Positions 1 to 7,832 of a stretch of 32,949 nucleotides of DNA are shown in pieces. The DNA comes from Reyranella massiliensis 521. Its GTDB lineage: Bacteria > Pseudomonadota > Alphaproteobacteria > Reyranellales > Reyranellaceae. Each line of letters starts with the position of its first letter. Positions within the stretch are counted from its first letter, which is position 1. The position numbers were made by a program, and so were the translations under genes. A model generated the notes under the pieces. That model made no database searches, was not told the origin of the DNA, and saw nothing but the letters and a program-made list of their open reading frames with translations. The DNA lies in NCBI GenBank assembly GCA_945862125.1, contig CAMAYC010000049.1, positions 1-32,949 on the forward strand, read 5' to 3'.

Positions 1-1
1 C

Positions 2-523
2 GGCATTGCCGCGCCCGCCAAACTGGTCGATCTCGACGTCGCTACCTGGGATCGCGTCTTCGACATCAACCTCCGCGCCAACTGGCTGCTCGCCAAGGCG
101 GCGCATCCCCATCTCCGGAAGTCGAAGGGTGCCATCGTGATGGTGTCGTCGATGTCGGGCGTCATGCCGCAGCTGCCGACCGGCGCCTACAGCCCGGCCA
201 AGGCCGCGCTGATCATGCTTGCCGAGATGATGGCACTGGAATGGGGCCCCGACGGCATCCGCGCCAATTCCGTGTGCCCGGGCTTCGTCCATACCTCGAT
301 GACTGATGCGATCTACAGCCAGCCCAGGCTGGCGCGCGGACGTGCCAGGCTGGTGCCGCTGGGCCGCGTCGCCAAGCCTGGCGACATTGCCGACGCCATT
401 GCCTTCCTGCTGAGCCCGGAGGCGAGCTACATCACCGGCCAGGCGCTGGTGGTCGACGGCGGGCTCACGCGGTCGATCCTCAATCATGCGCCTGGTGTCG
501 CGGCCACCCCGAAAGGCAAGTAG
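2..523 (+). CDS. SDR family oxidoreductase, 3' part (5' end outside window)
   Basis: This is the C-terminal 173 residues of a classical short-chain dehydrogenase/reductase. Such enzymes are NAD(P)-dependent and cytoplasmic, and oxidise or reduce alcohols and ketones. The frame is open from base 2, so the gene begins upstream of the window and the N-terminal glycine-rich cofactor motif is not visible. Visible family marks are the segment IVMVSSMSG with the catalytic serine region, the YSPAK form of the YxxxK catalytic motif, an [10 protein letters not shown] stretch typical of the region after the active site, and the C-terminal [12 protein letters not shown] signature. The internal GTG at 137 is not the start, because conserved SDR sequence ([13 protein letters not shown]) lies before it in the same frame. 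It ends 14 bases from the stop of the convergent dihydropyrimidinase gene. The substrate cannot be told from the sequence. Confidence 0.93.
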   Translation, partial: GIAAPAKLVDLDVATWDRVFDINLRANWLLAKAAHPHLRKSKGAIVMVSSMSGVMPQLPTGAYSPAKAALIMLAEMMALEWGPDGIRANSVCPGFVHTSMTDAIYSQPRLARGRARLVPLGRVAKPGDIADAIAFLLSPEASYITGQALVVDGGLTRSILNHAPGVAATPKGK

Positions 524-537
524 AGCGACGCCGGGGA

Positions 538-1983
538 TCAGTTGAAGATCGAGGGATCGATCAACGGCCGGCCGCGCGGGCGCGCGGCCTCGGGGCGGTC
601 GCATTTCTGGAAGAGGCCGCGGCCGGCCGAACCGCTCATCTTGCCCTCGTCCATTACCACCTCGCCGCGCGACAGGGTCATCACCGGATAGCCCGTGAGC
701 TCGCGGCCCTCGTAGGGCGTGTAGTCGCAATTGTGGTGAAGGATCGAGTTGGTGAGGCTCACCTTGCGGGTGGGATCCCACAGCACGATGTCGGCGTCGG
801 CGCCGACGGCGATCGTGCCCTTGCGCGGGTGCAGGCCGTAGATCTTGGCGGGGTTGGTAGAGCTCAGCGCCACGAACTGCTGCAGGGTGAGGCGGCCCTT
901 GTTGACGCCCTCGGAGAAGAGCAGCGGCAGGCGGGTCTCGACGCCCGGCACGCCGTTGGGGATCTTGCGGAAGCTCTGGGACGCGCCCGGCAGCTTCTTG
1001 CCGCGCACATCGTCGTACTTGAAGGCGGCGTGATCCGACGACAGGACCTGGAATGTGCCGGCGGCGAGGCCGGTCCAGATGTGCTCCTGATTGTCCGTGC
1101 CGCGCGGCGGCGGCGAGCACACGCATTTGCTGCCCTCGTCGCCCGGCTTCTCGAAATCCTCCTCGCTCAGGAAAAGGTACTGCGGGCAGGTCTCGCCGTA
1201 GACCCGAAGGCCGCGGGCCTGGGCGCGCTGGATCTCGTGCATGGCTTCCTTGGCCGAGACGTGGACGAGGAGCATCGGCACATCCAGCAGCTCGGCCAGC
1301 GAGATGGCGCGGTGCGTGGCCTCGCGCTCGACCACGAAGGGCCGCGACGTGGCGTGGAACTTGGCGGCCGTCATGCCCTTCAGTTCGAGCCGCTCGGTCA
1401 GCCAGGTGATGCAGTCCGAGTTCTCGGCGTGGATCATCAGCATCGCCTGCTCGCGACGGGCTGCCGCCAGCGCGTCGAGCATCTCGCGGTCGGTGAGCTT
1501 CACGTCGTCGTAGGTCATGTAGACCTTGAACGAGGTGTAGCCGTCGGCGACCAGGGCGGTGAAGTCCTGGCCCATGATCTTGTCGCTGGCATCGGACAGG
1601 ATGACGTGGAAGGCGTAGTCGATCAGCGACTTGCCCTCGGCGCGCTGGTGGTACTTGTTCACTGCGTCGCGCAGCGGCTGGCCCTTGTTCTGGTAGGCGA
1701 AGGGAATGATGGTCGTGGTGCCGCCCGCGGCCGCCGCCCGGCTGCCGCTCTCGAAATCGTCGCAGAACACCGAGCCGTCGGCCGTGTCCTGGTCGAAATG
1801 GACATGGGCGTCGATGCCACCCGGCACGGCGATCAGTCCCGTCGCGTCGATCTCCTTCTTGCCCTTGTCGAGGCGCTCGCCGAGCGCCACCACGCGACCG
1901 GCGGAAACCCCGATATCGCCCTTCACGACGTCTGAAGCCGTGGCGATGGTGGTGTTGCGGATGACGAGATCGTACTCGGCCAT
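538..1983 (-). CDS. hydA: Dihydropyrimidinase / D-hydantoinase
   Basis: A cyclic amidohydrolase of 481 residues that opens the ring of dihydrouracil or dihydrothymine to the N-carbamoyl-beta-amino acid in reductive pyrimidine breakdown. Binuclear zinc-site residues are visible: HVH at 60-62, the probable carbamylated lysine K153 in SFKVYMTY, H185 in IHAEN, H241 in LVHVSA, and D317 in SSDHAAF. Y155 matches the family's catalytic tyrosine. I chose the ATG at 1983 because GGGAGGAAAAT lies just upstream on the minus strand and the protein then begins with the family-like MAEYDLVIRN; a longer frame reaching 2010 has no such support. It is divergent from the nucleoside uptake operon and 117 bases from it. 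This fits degradation of bases released by that operon, although no dihydropyrimidine dehydrogenase or beta-ureidopropionase is in the window. Related hydantoinases and phenylhydantoinases cannot be excluded. Confidence 0.92.
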   Translation of the reverse strand: MAEYDLVIRNTTIATASDVVKGDIGVSAGRVVALGERLDKGKKEIDATGLIAVPGGIDAHVHFDQDTADGSVFCDDFESGSRAAAAGGTTTIIPFAYQNKGQPLRDAVNKYHQRAEGKSLIDYAFHVILSDASDKIMGQDFTALVADGYTSFKVYMTYDDVKLTDREMLDALAAARREQAMLMIHAENSDCITWLTERLELKGMTAAKFHATSRPFVVEREATHRAISLAELLDVPMLLVHVSAKEAMHEIQRAQARGLRVYGETCPQYLFLSEEDFEKPGDEGSKCVCSPPPRGTDNQEHIWTGLAAGTFQVLSSDHAAFKYDDVRGKKLPGASQSFRKIPNGVPGVETRLPLLFSEGVNKGRLTLQQFVALSSTNPAKIYGLHPRKGTIAVGADADIVLWDPTRKVSLTNSILHHNCDYTPYEGRELTGYPVMTLSRGEVVMDEGKMSGSAGRGLFQKCDRPEAARPRGRPLIDPSIFN

Positions 1984-2100
1984 ATTTTCCTCCCGGGCGG
2001 TGGGTAGCAAGGCCCGTGCCGATAAAGGGGCCGCCTATCCCCGCCTAGACCGGGAAAGTCCCAAGGTCCACACTGTTGCAATGCTGCCAAGGGAGACTCG
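1984..2100. promoter_or_regulatory. Divergent intergenic region between hydA and the nucleoside operon
   Basis: These 117 bases separate two divergent transcription units and must hold both promoters. I do not see a convincing -35/-10 pair or a clear palindromic operator by eye. The visible elements are the ribosome binding site of the minus-strand gene (GGGAGG in minus orientation next to 1983) and AAGGGAGA about 10 bases before the ATG at 2101. Shared control of pyrimidine breakdown and nucleoside uptake is an inference from the arrangement. Confidence 0.5.
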
Positions 2101-3105
2101 ATGAAACGCTGGATCGGACCGCTGGTCGCTCTGCTGATGGGCGCCTTGCTGCCCCTGCAGGCTGGAGCGCAGGCCGCCATCAAGCCCGCTGTCGTCTACA
2201 GCACGGGCGGAAAGTTCGATAAATCCTTCAACGAAGGCGTGAGCGCGGGTGCGGAGCAATTCAAGAAGGATACCGGCATCGCCTTCGCTGAGTTCGAGCC
2301 CAGTAACGAGACCCAGTTCGAGCAGGCGCTTCGCCGGTTCGCCCAGCGCGGCCAGGATCCCATCATCGCCGTCGGCTTCTCGCAGGCGGTGGCGCTGGAG
2401 AAGATTGCCAAGGAATTCCCCAACGTCCGCTTCACCATCATCGACAGCGTGGTCAACCTGCCAAATGTTCAGTCGGTGGTGTTCAAGGAGCAGGAAGGCT
2501 CTTTCCTGGTAGGCGTCCTGGCGGCGCTGGCGTCCAAGACGGGCAAGATCGGCTTCGTCGGCGGCATGGACATCCCGCTGGTCCGCAAGTTCCAGTGCGG
2601 CTTCGAGCAGGGCATCAAATACGCCAATCCCAACGCCGAGTTGATCACCAACATGACCGGCACGACGCCGGCCGCCTGGAACGATCCCGGCCGCGGTGCC
2701 GAGCTCGCCAAGGGCCAGTTCGACCGCGGCGTCGACGTGGTCTATGCCGCGGCGGGCTCGACCGGCATCGGAATCCTGCAAGCTGCCAAGGACCGCGGCA
2801 AGCTCGGCATCGGCGTCGATTCCAATCAGAACCACCTGCATCCCGGCACGATGCTGACCTCGATGCTGAAGCGCGTCGACCTCGCCACCTACAACAGCTT
2901 CAAGGCGGCGCAGGCCGGCACCTGGAAGGGTGGCGTCCAGGTGCTGGGCCTCAAGGACGGCGGCGTCGACTGGGCGCTCGACAAGGACAACGAGAAGCTC
3001 GTGACGCCCGATATGAGGGCCAAGGTCGAGGCAGCCAAGGCCGACATAGTGTCGGGCAAGATCGTGGTCCACGACTACATGAGCAACAATTCGTGCAAGC
3101 CCTGA
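2101..3105 (+). CDS. BMP-family nucleoside ABC transporter substrate-binding protein
   Basis: A periplasmic binding protein of 334 residues in the BMP/Med/PnrA family, which binds purine or pyrimidine nucleosides for ABC uptake. The N-terminus is a type I signal peptide (basic MKR, hydrophobic core, probable cleavage after AGAQA near residue 25). There is no lipobox cysteine, so it is probably soluble in the periplasm and not a lipoprotein. Family features include VVYSTGGKFDKSFNEG near the mature N-terminus, IIAVGFSQA, and the VVYAAAGSTGIG segment followed by GIGVDSNQNH. AAGGGAGA precedes the ATG. It is the first gene of a ten-gene run, and its stop overlaps the start of the ATPase gene. The downstream deaminases and phosphorylases support nucleosides over bases or sugars as ligands. 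The exact nucleoside preference is unknown. Confidence 0.93.
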   Translation: MKRWIGPLVALLMGALLPLQAGAQAAIKPAVVYSTGGKFDKSFNEGVSAGAEQFKKDTGIAFAEFEPSNETQFEQALRRFAQRGQDPIIAVGFSQAVALEKIAKEFPNVRFTIIDSVVNLPNVQSVVFKEQEGSFLVGVLAALASKTGKIGFVGGMDIPLVRKFQCGFEQGIKYANPNAELITNMTGTTPAAWNDPGRGAELAKGQFDRGVDVVYAAAGSTGIGILQAAKDRGKLGIGVDSNQNHLHPGTMLTSMLKRVDLATYNSFKAAQAGTWKGGVQVLGLKDGGVDWALDKDNEKLVTPDMRAKVEAAKADIVSGKIVVHDYMSNNSCKP

Positions 3106-4625
3106 CGCCTGCGGCCATCGAGTTTCGCGGGATCGACAAGTCGTTTGGGGTCGTTCATGCCGTTCGTGGCGTGTCGCTCAGGATCGAGGCGGGCACGATC
3201 ACCGGAATCGTGGGCGAGAACGGCGCCGGAAAATCGACGCTGATGAGCATCCTGTACGGCCTCTATCGCGCCGATGCCGGCGAGATATGGGTCGATGGCC
3301 AGCCGGTCGAGATGGCGAGTCCGCGCGACGCCATCGCCCATGGCATCGGCATGGTCCACCAGCATTTCATGCTGATCGACACCTTCACCGTGCTCGAAAA
3401 CATGGTGTTGGGTGCCGAAGGCGGTCTGATGCTGGCGGGCGGCCTCGCCGCGGCACGAGCCGAACTGATGCGGCTGGGCCGCGACTACGGCCTCACGATC
3501 GATCCCGATGCGCGCGTCGCCGATCTTTCGGTGGGCGAGCAGCAGCGGGTCGAAATCCTGAAGGTGCTGTTCCGCGGCGCAAGAACCCTGATCCTGGACG
3601 AGCCCAGCGCCGTGCTGACTCCGCAGGAGACCGATCGCCTGTTCCGCATCCTGCAGACGCTGAAGGACCGCGGCGTCACCGTCGTGCTGATCACCCACAA
3701 GTTGCGCGAGATCGTGGCGGCGACCGACCGGGTCTATGTGATGCGCCGGGGCCAGATCGTGGCCGAGCGCCGCACGGTCGACACCGGGACGGAGGAATTG
3801 GCCGAGCTGATGGTCGGCCGCAAGGTCCATCTCGATCTCCACAAGGCGCCACCCCGGCGGGGTGAGATCCTCCTGCAGGCCGAGCATCTGTCGCTGATTG
3901 ACGGCCGCGGAGTCCAGTTGCTCGACGACATCGGGATCGAGCTGCGCGCCGGCGAGATCGTGGGCATCGCCGGCGTCACCGGCAACGGACAAAGCGAGCT
4001 GCTGCAGGTGTTGGCGGGAATCCGTCCGCCGAGCGGGGGCCGGCTGACGGTCTGCGGCCACGCCCTCGATGCGCGCCGCCCGGGCAACCCCGCGGAAATG
4101 CGCTCCCTGGGCCTCGCCCACGTGCCCGAGGACCGGCTGCGTCAGGGCATGGTCGCGGCGTTCGCGGCCTCGGAAACATCCATCCTGGGCTACCAGGACG
4201 GGCCGCCGTTCACGCGCCATTACCTGCTCGACGGGCCGGCGGTCGACGCCCATTGCGCCCGACTGATGGAGCGCTTCGATGTGCGGCCGCGGTCGCCCAC
4301 TCTGCGGTCGTCCAGTTTTTCGGGCGGCAATCAGCAGAAACTGGTGCTGGCGCGCGAGATCGCGCGCGAACCCAAGGTGCTGCTGGTCGGCCAGCCGACA
4401 CGCGGCGTCGACATCGGTGCCATTGAGTTCATTCATCGCGAGCTCGTGAAGGCACGCGACGCGGGCTGCGCGGTGCTGGTCGTGTCGGTGGAGCTCGACG
4501 AGATTCTCTCGCTGGCCGACCGCATCCTGGTGATGTTCGCCGGCCGTATCGTGGGTGAAGTCGCTCCGGATCGCGCCGACGAACGCCGGCTTGGTCTGAT
4601 GATGGCGGGCGCCGACGCGGCATGA
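3093..4625 (+). CDS. Nucleoside ABC transporter, tandem ATPase subunit
   Basis: A 510-residue protein with two fused ABC ATPase domains, as in the NupO/YufO group that powers BMP-type nucleoside importers. Domain 1 has a Walker A (GENGAGKST, about 41-49), the signature LSVGEQQRVEIL and a Walker B with LILDEPSAVLTP. Domain 2 has a degenerate Walker A (GVTGNGQSE), signature SFSGGNQQKLVLA and VLLVGQPTRGVD, where glutamine replaces the Walker B acidic residue. Sequence before residue 1 in this frame is only the shadow of the preceding gene. The GTG at 3093 gives MQALTPAAIEFRGIDKSFG, places the ATPase fold correctly and overlaps the upstream stop by 13 bases, indicating translational coupling. The ATPase gene ends with ATGA shared with the first permease. 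The asymmetry of the two nucleotide sites is usual for this subgroup. Confidence 0.92.
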   Translation: MQALTPAAIEFRGIDKSFGVVHAVRGVSLRIEAGTITGIVGENGAGKSTLMSILYGLYRADAGEIWVDGQPVEMASPRDAIAHGIGMVHQHFMLIDTFTVLENMVLGAEGGLMLAGGLAAARAELMRLGRDYGLTIDPDARVADLSVGEQQRVEILKVLFRGARTLILDEPSAVLTPQETDRLFRILQTLKDRGVTVVLITHKLREIVAATDRVYVMRRGQIVAERRTVDTGTEELAELMVGRKVHLDLHKAPPRRGEILLQAEHLSLIDGRGVQLLDDIGIELRAGEIVGIAGVTGNGQSELLQVLAGIRPPSGGRLTVCGHALDARRPGNPAEMRSLGLAHVPEDRLRQGMVAAFAASETSILGYQDGPPFTRHYLLDGPAVDAHCARLMERFDVRPRSPTLRSSSFSGGNQQKLVLAREIAREPKVLLVGQPTRGVDIGAIEFIHRELVKARDAGCAVLVVSVELDEILSLADRILVMFAGRIVGEVAPDRADERRLGLMMAGADAA

Positions 4626-5722
4626 GGGCGTCCCGTCGTCCGTTGCCGACCTGGGCGGAGATCGTGCTGCTGCCGCTGGTCAACATCGTGCTGGCCTTCC
4701 TCGTCGTCGGCGTGATCGTAGCGATCATCGGCGTCGATCCCTTCCATGCGCTTCAGCTCCTGGTCGTGGGCGCCATCGGCTCGTCCGAATCGATCGGCTA
4801 CACGCTCTACTACGCCACCAACTTCGCCTTCACCGGGCTCGCGGTGGCGCTGGCCTTCCATGCCGGCCTGTTCAACATCGGCGGCGAGGGCCAAGCGTAT
4901 ATCGGCGGCCTGGGCTGCGGTGTCGCCATACTGGCGCTCGACGGCTGGCTGCCGGCCTGGCTGCTGATCCCGCTGGCCATTGCCGCCTCGGCCCTGTTCG
5001 GTGCCGCGTGGGCTGCCGTGCCGGCCTGGGCACAGGCCTGGCGCGGCAGCCACATCGTCATCACCACCATCATGTTCAATTTCGTGGCCTCGGCGCTGAT
5101 GGTCTACCTGATGGTGAACGTGCTGATCGCGCCGGGCTCGATGACGCCACAGAGCCGTACCTTCGCGCCCTCGGGACGGGTTCCCGCGATGCACGACGCG
5201 CTGGCCGCGATCGGCATCACCGTGGCGCCGTCGGCACTCAACCTCACGATCGTGCTGGCGGTGCTGTGCTGCGTCGGTGTCTGGGTGTTCCTGTGGCACA
5301 CGCCATGGGGCTATGCGCTTCGCACCATGGGGCACAATCCCGAGGCCGCTGTCTATGCCGGCACCAACCTCAGGCGCATGACCATGCTTGCCATGTGCCT
5401 CTCGGGCGCGTTGGCGGGCTTCGTGGGCGTCAACGAGTTGATGGGCGTGCACCACCGCATCGTGCTCGACTTTCCCGCGGGCTACGGCTTCGCCGGCATT
5501 GCCGTCGCCCTGATGGGGCGCAGCCATCCGCTGGGCATCGCGCTGGCGGCGCTGCTGTTCGGAGCGCTTCAGCAGGGCGGGGCCGAACTCGCCTTCGAAA
5601 TCCCCTCGATCACCCGCGAGATGGTGGTGGTGATCCAGGGCTTGGTCATCCTGTTCTCGGGTGCGCTGGCCTACATGCCGCGGCCGTGGCTGCAATTCCT
5701 GTTCGCGCGCCGGGCGTCGTGA
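4622..5722 (+). CDS. Nucleoside ABC transporter permease (first subunit)
   Basis: An inner-membrane permease of 366 residues from the BMP-linked branched-chain/ribose-type permease family (YufP/NupP-like). It has a hydrophobic N-terminal segment (IVLLPLVNIVLAFLVVGVIV) and repeated transmembrane helices. The stretches GLFNIGGEGQ near residue 80 and AGFVGVNELMGVHHR are diagnostic for this permease group. The start ATG shares ATGA with the ATPase stop at 4622-4625, and the gene's stop TGA shares its A with the next ATG at 5722. Together with the second permease it should form the heterodimeric channel. Membrane spans are judged by eye. High confidence in family, moderate in substrate. Confidence 0.92.
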   Translation: MRASRRPLPTWAEIVLLPLVNIVLAFLVVGVIVAIIGVDPFHALQLLVVGAIGSSESIGYTLYYATNFAFTGLAVALAFHAGLFNIGGEGQAYIGGLGCGVAILALDGWLPAWLLIPLAIAASALFGAAWAAVPAWAQAWRGSHIVITTIMFNFVASALMVYLMVNVLIAPGSMTPQSRTFAPSGRVPAMHDALAAIGITVAPSALNLTIVLAVLCCVGVWVFLWHTPWGYALRTMGHNPEAAVYAGTNLRRMTMLAMCLSGALAGFVGVNELMGVHHRIVLDFPAGYGFAGIAVALMGRSHPLGIALAALLFGALQQGGAELAFEIPSITREMVVVIQGLVILFSGALAYMPRPWLQFLFARRAS

Positions 5723-6642
5723 TGGACGAAGCTTTCTCCTTCGTCCTGCTGATGCTGGCCTCGACGCTCCGGGTCGCTACGCCGTTGGTGCTCTGTGCCA
5801 TGGGCGGGCTGTTCTCTGAAAAGAGCGGCATCGTCGATGTCGGTCTGGAGGGCAAGATGCTGATGGCGGCCTTCTTTGCCGCCGCGACTGCGTCCGTAAC
5901 CGGCTCGGTCTGGGCGGGTGTGGCCGCGGCCATCCTGGCGGCGGAAGCGCTGGCGCTGCTGCACGGCCTCGCCTGCATCACCTATCGGGGCAACCAGGTG
6001 GTAAGCGGCGTCGCCATCAACATCCTGGCGGCAGGGCTCACCGTCGTCCTCGGCACTGCCTGGTTCGCACGTGGCGGCCAGACGCCGCCGCTCCTGGACG
6101 GCCAGCGGTTGATGCCGCTTTTCTTGCCGAGGGCGGGGGACAATGTCCTGGTCTACGTGGCGCTGCTGTCGGTGCCGCTCACCTGGTGGGTCATCGCCCG
6201 CACGCGCTTTGGGCTCCGCCTGCGCGCCGTGGGCGAAATGCCGCTCGCCGTCGATGCCGCTGGCCTCTCGGTGGCCTGGTTGCGCTATCGGGCGGTGCTG
6301 CTCTGCGGGTTGCTCGCTGGCCTCGCCGGCGCCTATCTGTCGATCGGCCAGAATGCAGGCTTCAGCCGTGACATGACGGCGGGGCAGGGTTTCATTGCGC
6401 TGGCGGCCATCATCTTCGGCAAATGGCGGCCGTTTCCGGCGTTCGGGGCCTGCCTGATCTTCGGCCTGCTCGATGCCATGGCCATCCGGCTCCAGGGCGT
6501 CCGCGTGCCCGGCGTAGGCGAAGTTCCGGTGCAACTGATCCAGGCCATGCCATATCTTCTCACCATGTTCCTGCTGGCCGGCTTCATCGGCCGTGCGATC
6601 GCTCCCAAGGCGGCCGGCGTGCCCTACGAGAAAGAGCACTGA
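5722..6642 (+). CDS. Nucleoside ABC transporter permease (second subunit)
   Basis: A 306-residue integral membrane permease, the partner of the preceding subunit (YufQ/NupQ-like). Family features are the early ATPLVLCAMGGLFSEKSGIVDVGLEGKM region, NQVVSGVAINILAAG, and a C-terminal GFIALAAIIFGKW segment. The ATG at 5722 overlaps the upstream stop (TGATG); the GTG three bases earlier is possible but less likely. The frame extends far upstream only as an antisense-free shadow of the first permease and has no family-like content there. It is followed by one spacer base and the cytidine deaminase ATG, so transport and catabolic genes are tightly linked. Confidence 0.91.
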   Translation: MDEAFSFVLLMLASTLRVATPLVLCAMGGLFSEKSGIVDVGLEGKMLMAAFFAAATASVTGSVWAGVAAAILAAEALALLHGLACITYRGNQVVSGVAINILAAGLTVVLGTAWFARGGQTPPLLDGQRLMPLFLPRAGDNVLVYVALLSVPLTWWVIARTRFGLRLRAVGEMPLAVDAAGLSVAWLRYRAVLLCGLLAGLAGAYLSIGQNAGFSRDMTAGQGFIALAAIIFGKWRPFPAFGACLIFGLLDAMAIRLQGVRVPGVGEVPVQLIQAMPYLLTMFLLAGFIGRAIAPKAAGVPYEKEH

Positions 6643-6643
6643 A

Positions 6644-7039
6644 ATGGACGAACTGCTCCATCTGGCGCGCCGCATGATGCTGCGTGCCCATGCGCCCTAC
6701 TCGAAGTTCCATGTCGGCGCCGCCGTGCGTGCGGAGGACGGTTCGATCCATGGCGGCTGCAACGTCGAGAATGCCGCCTATCCGCAGGGGCTCTGTGCGG
6801 AGGCTTCGGCGATCGCAGCCATGGTGGCGGCTGGTCACAAGCGCCTCCTGGAATGCCTTGTCGTGGGTCCCGGTCCGGAGGTCATCACGCCCTGCGGCGG
6901 CTGCCGCCAGAAGCTGCGCGAATTTGCCGGCAACGATCTGCCTGTCCATCTCTGCGGCCCCGACGGCCTGCATCGCACCGTGACGCTGGGCCAGCTCCTG
7001 CCGATGTCCTTCGGCCCGCATCAGCTCGGCAAGCCGTGA
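6644..7039 (+). CDS. cdd: Cytidine deaminase
   Basis: A 131-residue cytoplasmic cytidine/deoxycytidine deaminase that converts (deoxy)cytidine to (deoxy)uridine. The length matches the small homotetrameric type. Zinc ligands are C51 in the CAEAS motif and C84 and C87 in PCGGC, with E53 as the proton shuttle. FHVGAAV and GGCNVENAAYPQGLCAE are diagnostic. I chose the ATG at 6644 because it starts just after the permease stop and gives MDELLHLARRMM; a longer frame to 6593 runs into the permease. Its last bases GTGA are shared with the start of the purine nucleoside phosphorylase. In this operon it feeds imported cytidine into the uridine/deoxyuridine pool for phosphorolysis. Confidence 0.95.
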   Translation: MDELLHLARRMMLRAHAPYSKFHVGAAVRAEDGSIHGGCNVENAAYPQGLCAEASAIAAMVAAGHKRLLECLVVGPGPEVITPCGGCRQKLREFAGNDLPVHLCGPDGLHRTVTLGQLLPMSFGPHQLGKP

Positions 7040-7827
7040 GCGACGTCGTCGCCCGCGCGGCACCGGGCTTCCGGCCGAAGGTGGCCGTGGTGCTGGGCTC
7101 GGGTCTTGGCGGTTTTGCCGATGAGGTGAAGAAGGTCGCCACCATCCCCTATGGCGAGTTGCCGGGCTTCCCGCAGACGACGGTCGGCAGCCATGCCGGG
7201 CAATTGGTGCTGGGCCATGTCGGTTCGACGCCTGTTGCCGTGTTGCAGGGCCGCGCGCACTACTATGAGCGCGGCCGCGCCGACGAGATGAAGGGTGCCA
7301 TCGACACCTTGGCCGGCCTCGGCTGCGGGACACTGCTCCAGACCAACGCCGCCGGCAGCCTGCGCCTCGACATGCCGCCGGGCTCGACCATGATCATCAC
7401 CGACCACATCAACTTTACCGGGGTCAATCCGCTGTTCGGCGTGGGATCGGGCGACAATCGTTTCGTCGACATGGTCGATGCCTACGATCCCGCCTTGGTC
7501 AAGAGCCTGCTCAAGGCCGCCAAGCAGGCCAACGTACTTTGCCATGACGGCGTCTATATGTGGTTCAGCGGTCCCAGTTTTGAGACGCCAGCCGAAATCC
7601 GCGCGGCCCGCATCCTGGGCGCTGACGCCGTGGGCATGTCGACGGCACCGGAGACGATCTTGGCACGCCACGCCGGCATGAAGGTGGCGGCGGTGTCGCT
7701 GATGACCAACTACGCCGCAGGTCTCGTCCCCGGCACACTCGCTCACGAGCAGACGATCGCCGTTGCGAGTTCGGCCTCGGGTGATGTCCGCCGCCTGCTG
7801 CGGTTGTTCCTCGAGCAATACGCCTAG
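7036..7827 (+). CDS. punA: Purine nucleoside phosphorylase (trimeric type)
   Basis: A 263-residue inosine/guanosine phosphorylase of the trimeric PNP class, which splits purine nucleosides with phosphate into base and (deoxy)ribose-1-phosphate. The phosphate-binding loop GSGLGGF lies at 21-27, followed by the GRAHYYERG motif, TNAAGSL, the SGPSFETPAEIR segment, VGMSTAPE and the base-binding TNYAAG. The start is GTG at 7036, giving a GTGA overlap with the cytidine deaminase stop. The frame upstream of this is only the shadow of that gene. Adenosine is usually a poor substrate for this class, which makes the adenosine deaminase later in the operon (adenosine to inosine) a sensible partner. Distinction from methylthioadenosine phosphorylase rests on the class motifs and the context. 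Confidence 0.93.
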   Translation: MSDVVARAAPGFRPKVAVVLGSGLGGFADEVKKVATIPYGELPGFPQTTVGSHAGQLVLGHVGSTPVAVLQGRAHYYERGRADEMKGAIDTLAGLGCGTLLQTNAAGSLRLDMPPGSTMIITDHINFTGVNPLFGVGSGDNRFVDMVDAYDPALVKSLLKAAKQANVLCHDGVYMWFSGPSFETPAEIRAARILGADAVGMSTAPETILARHAGMKVAAVSLMTNYAAGLVPGTLAHEQTIAVASSASGDVRRLLRLFLEQYA

Positions 7828-7832
7828 GCCTC

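Noticed and set aside
137-523. Start of the dehydrogenase at the internal GTG/ATG near 137
   Set aside because: Conserved SDR sequence precedes it in the same frame, so the gene is simply cut by the window edge.
733-1935. Long plus-strand frame of 400 codons inside the dihydropyrimidinase gene
   Set aside because: It is an antisense shadow of a gene with clear metal-site motifs; the translation is Arg/Gly/His-rich low-complexity sequence with no family pattern.
3075-4436. Long minus-strand frame of 453 codons opposite the nucleoside ATPase
   Set aside because: Antisense shadow in GC-rich coding sequence; the plus-strand ATPase has all expected ABC motifs.
4433-5695. Minus-strand frame of 420 codons opposite the first permease
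   Set aside because: Translation is charged and His/Gln/Arg-rich, typical of the antisense of a membrane protein gene.
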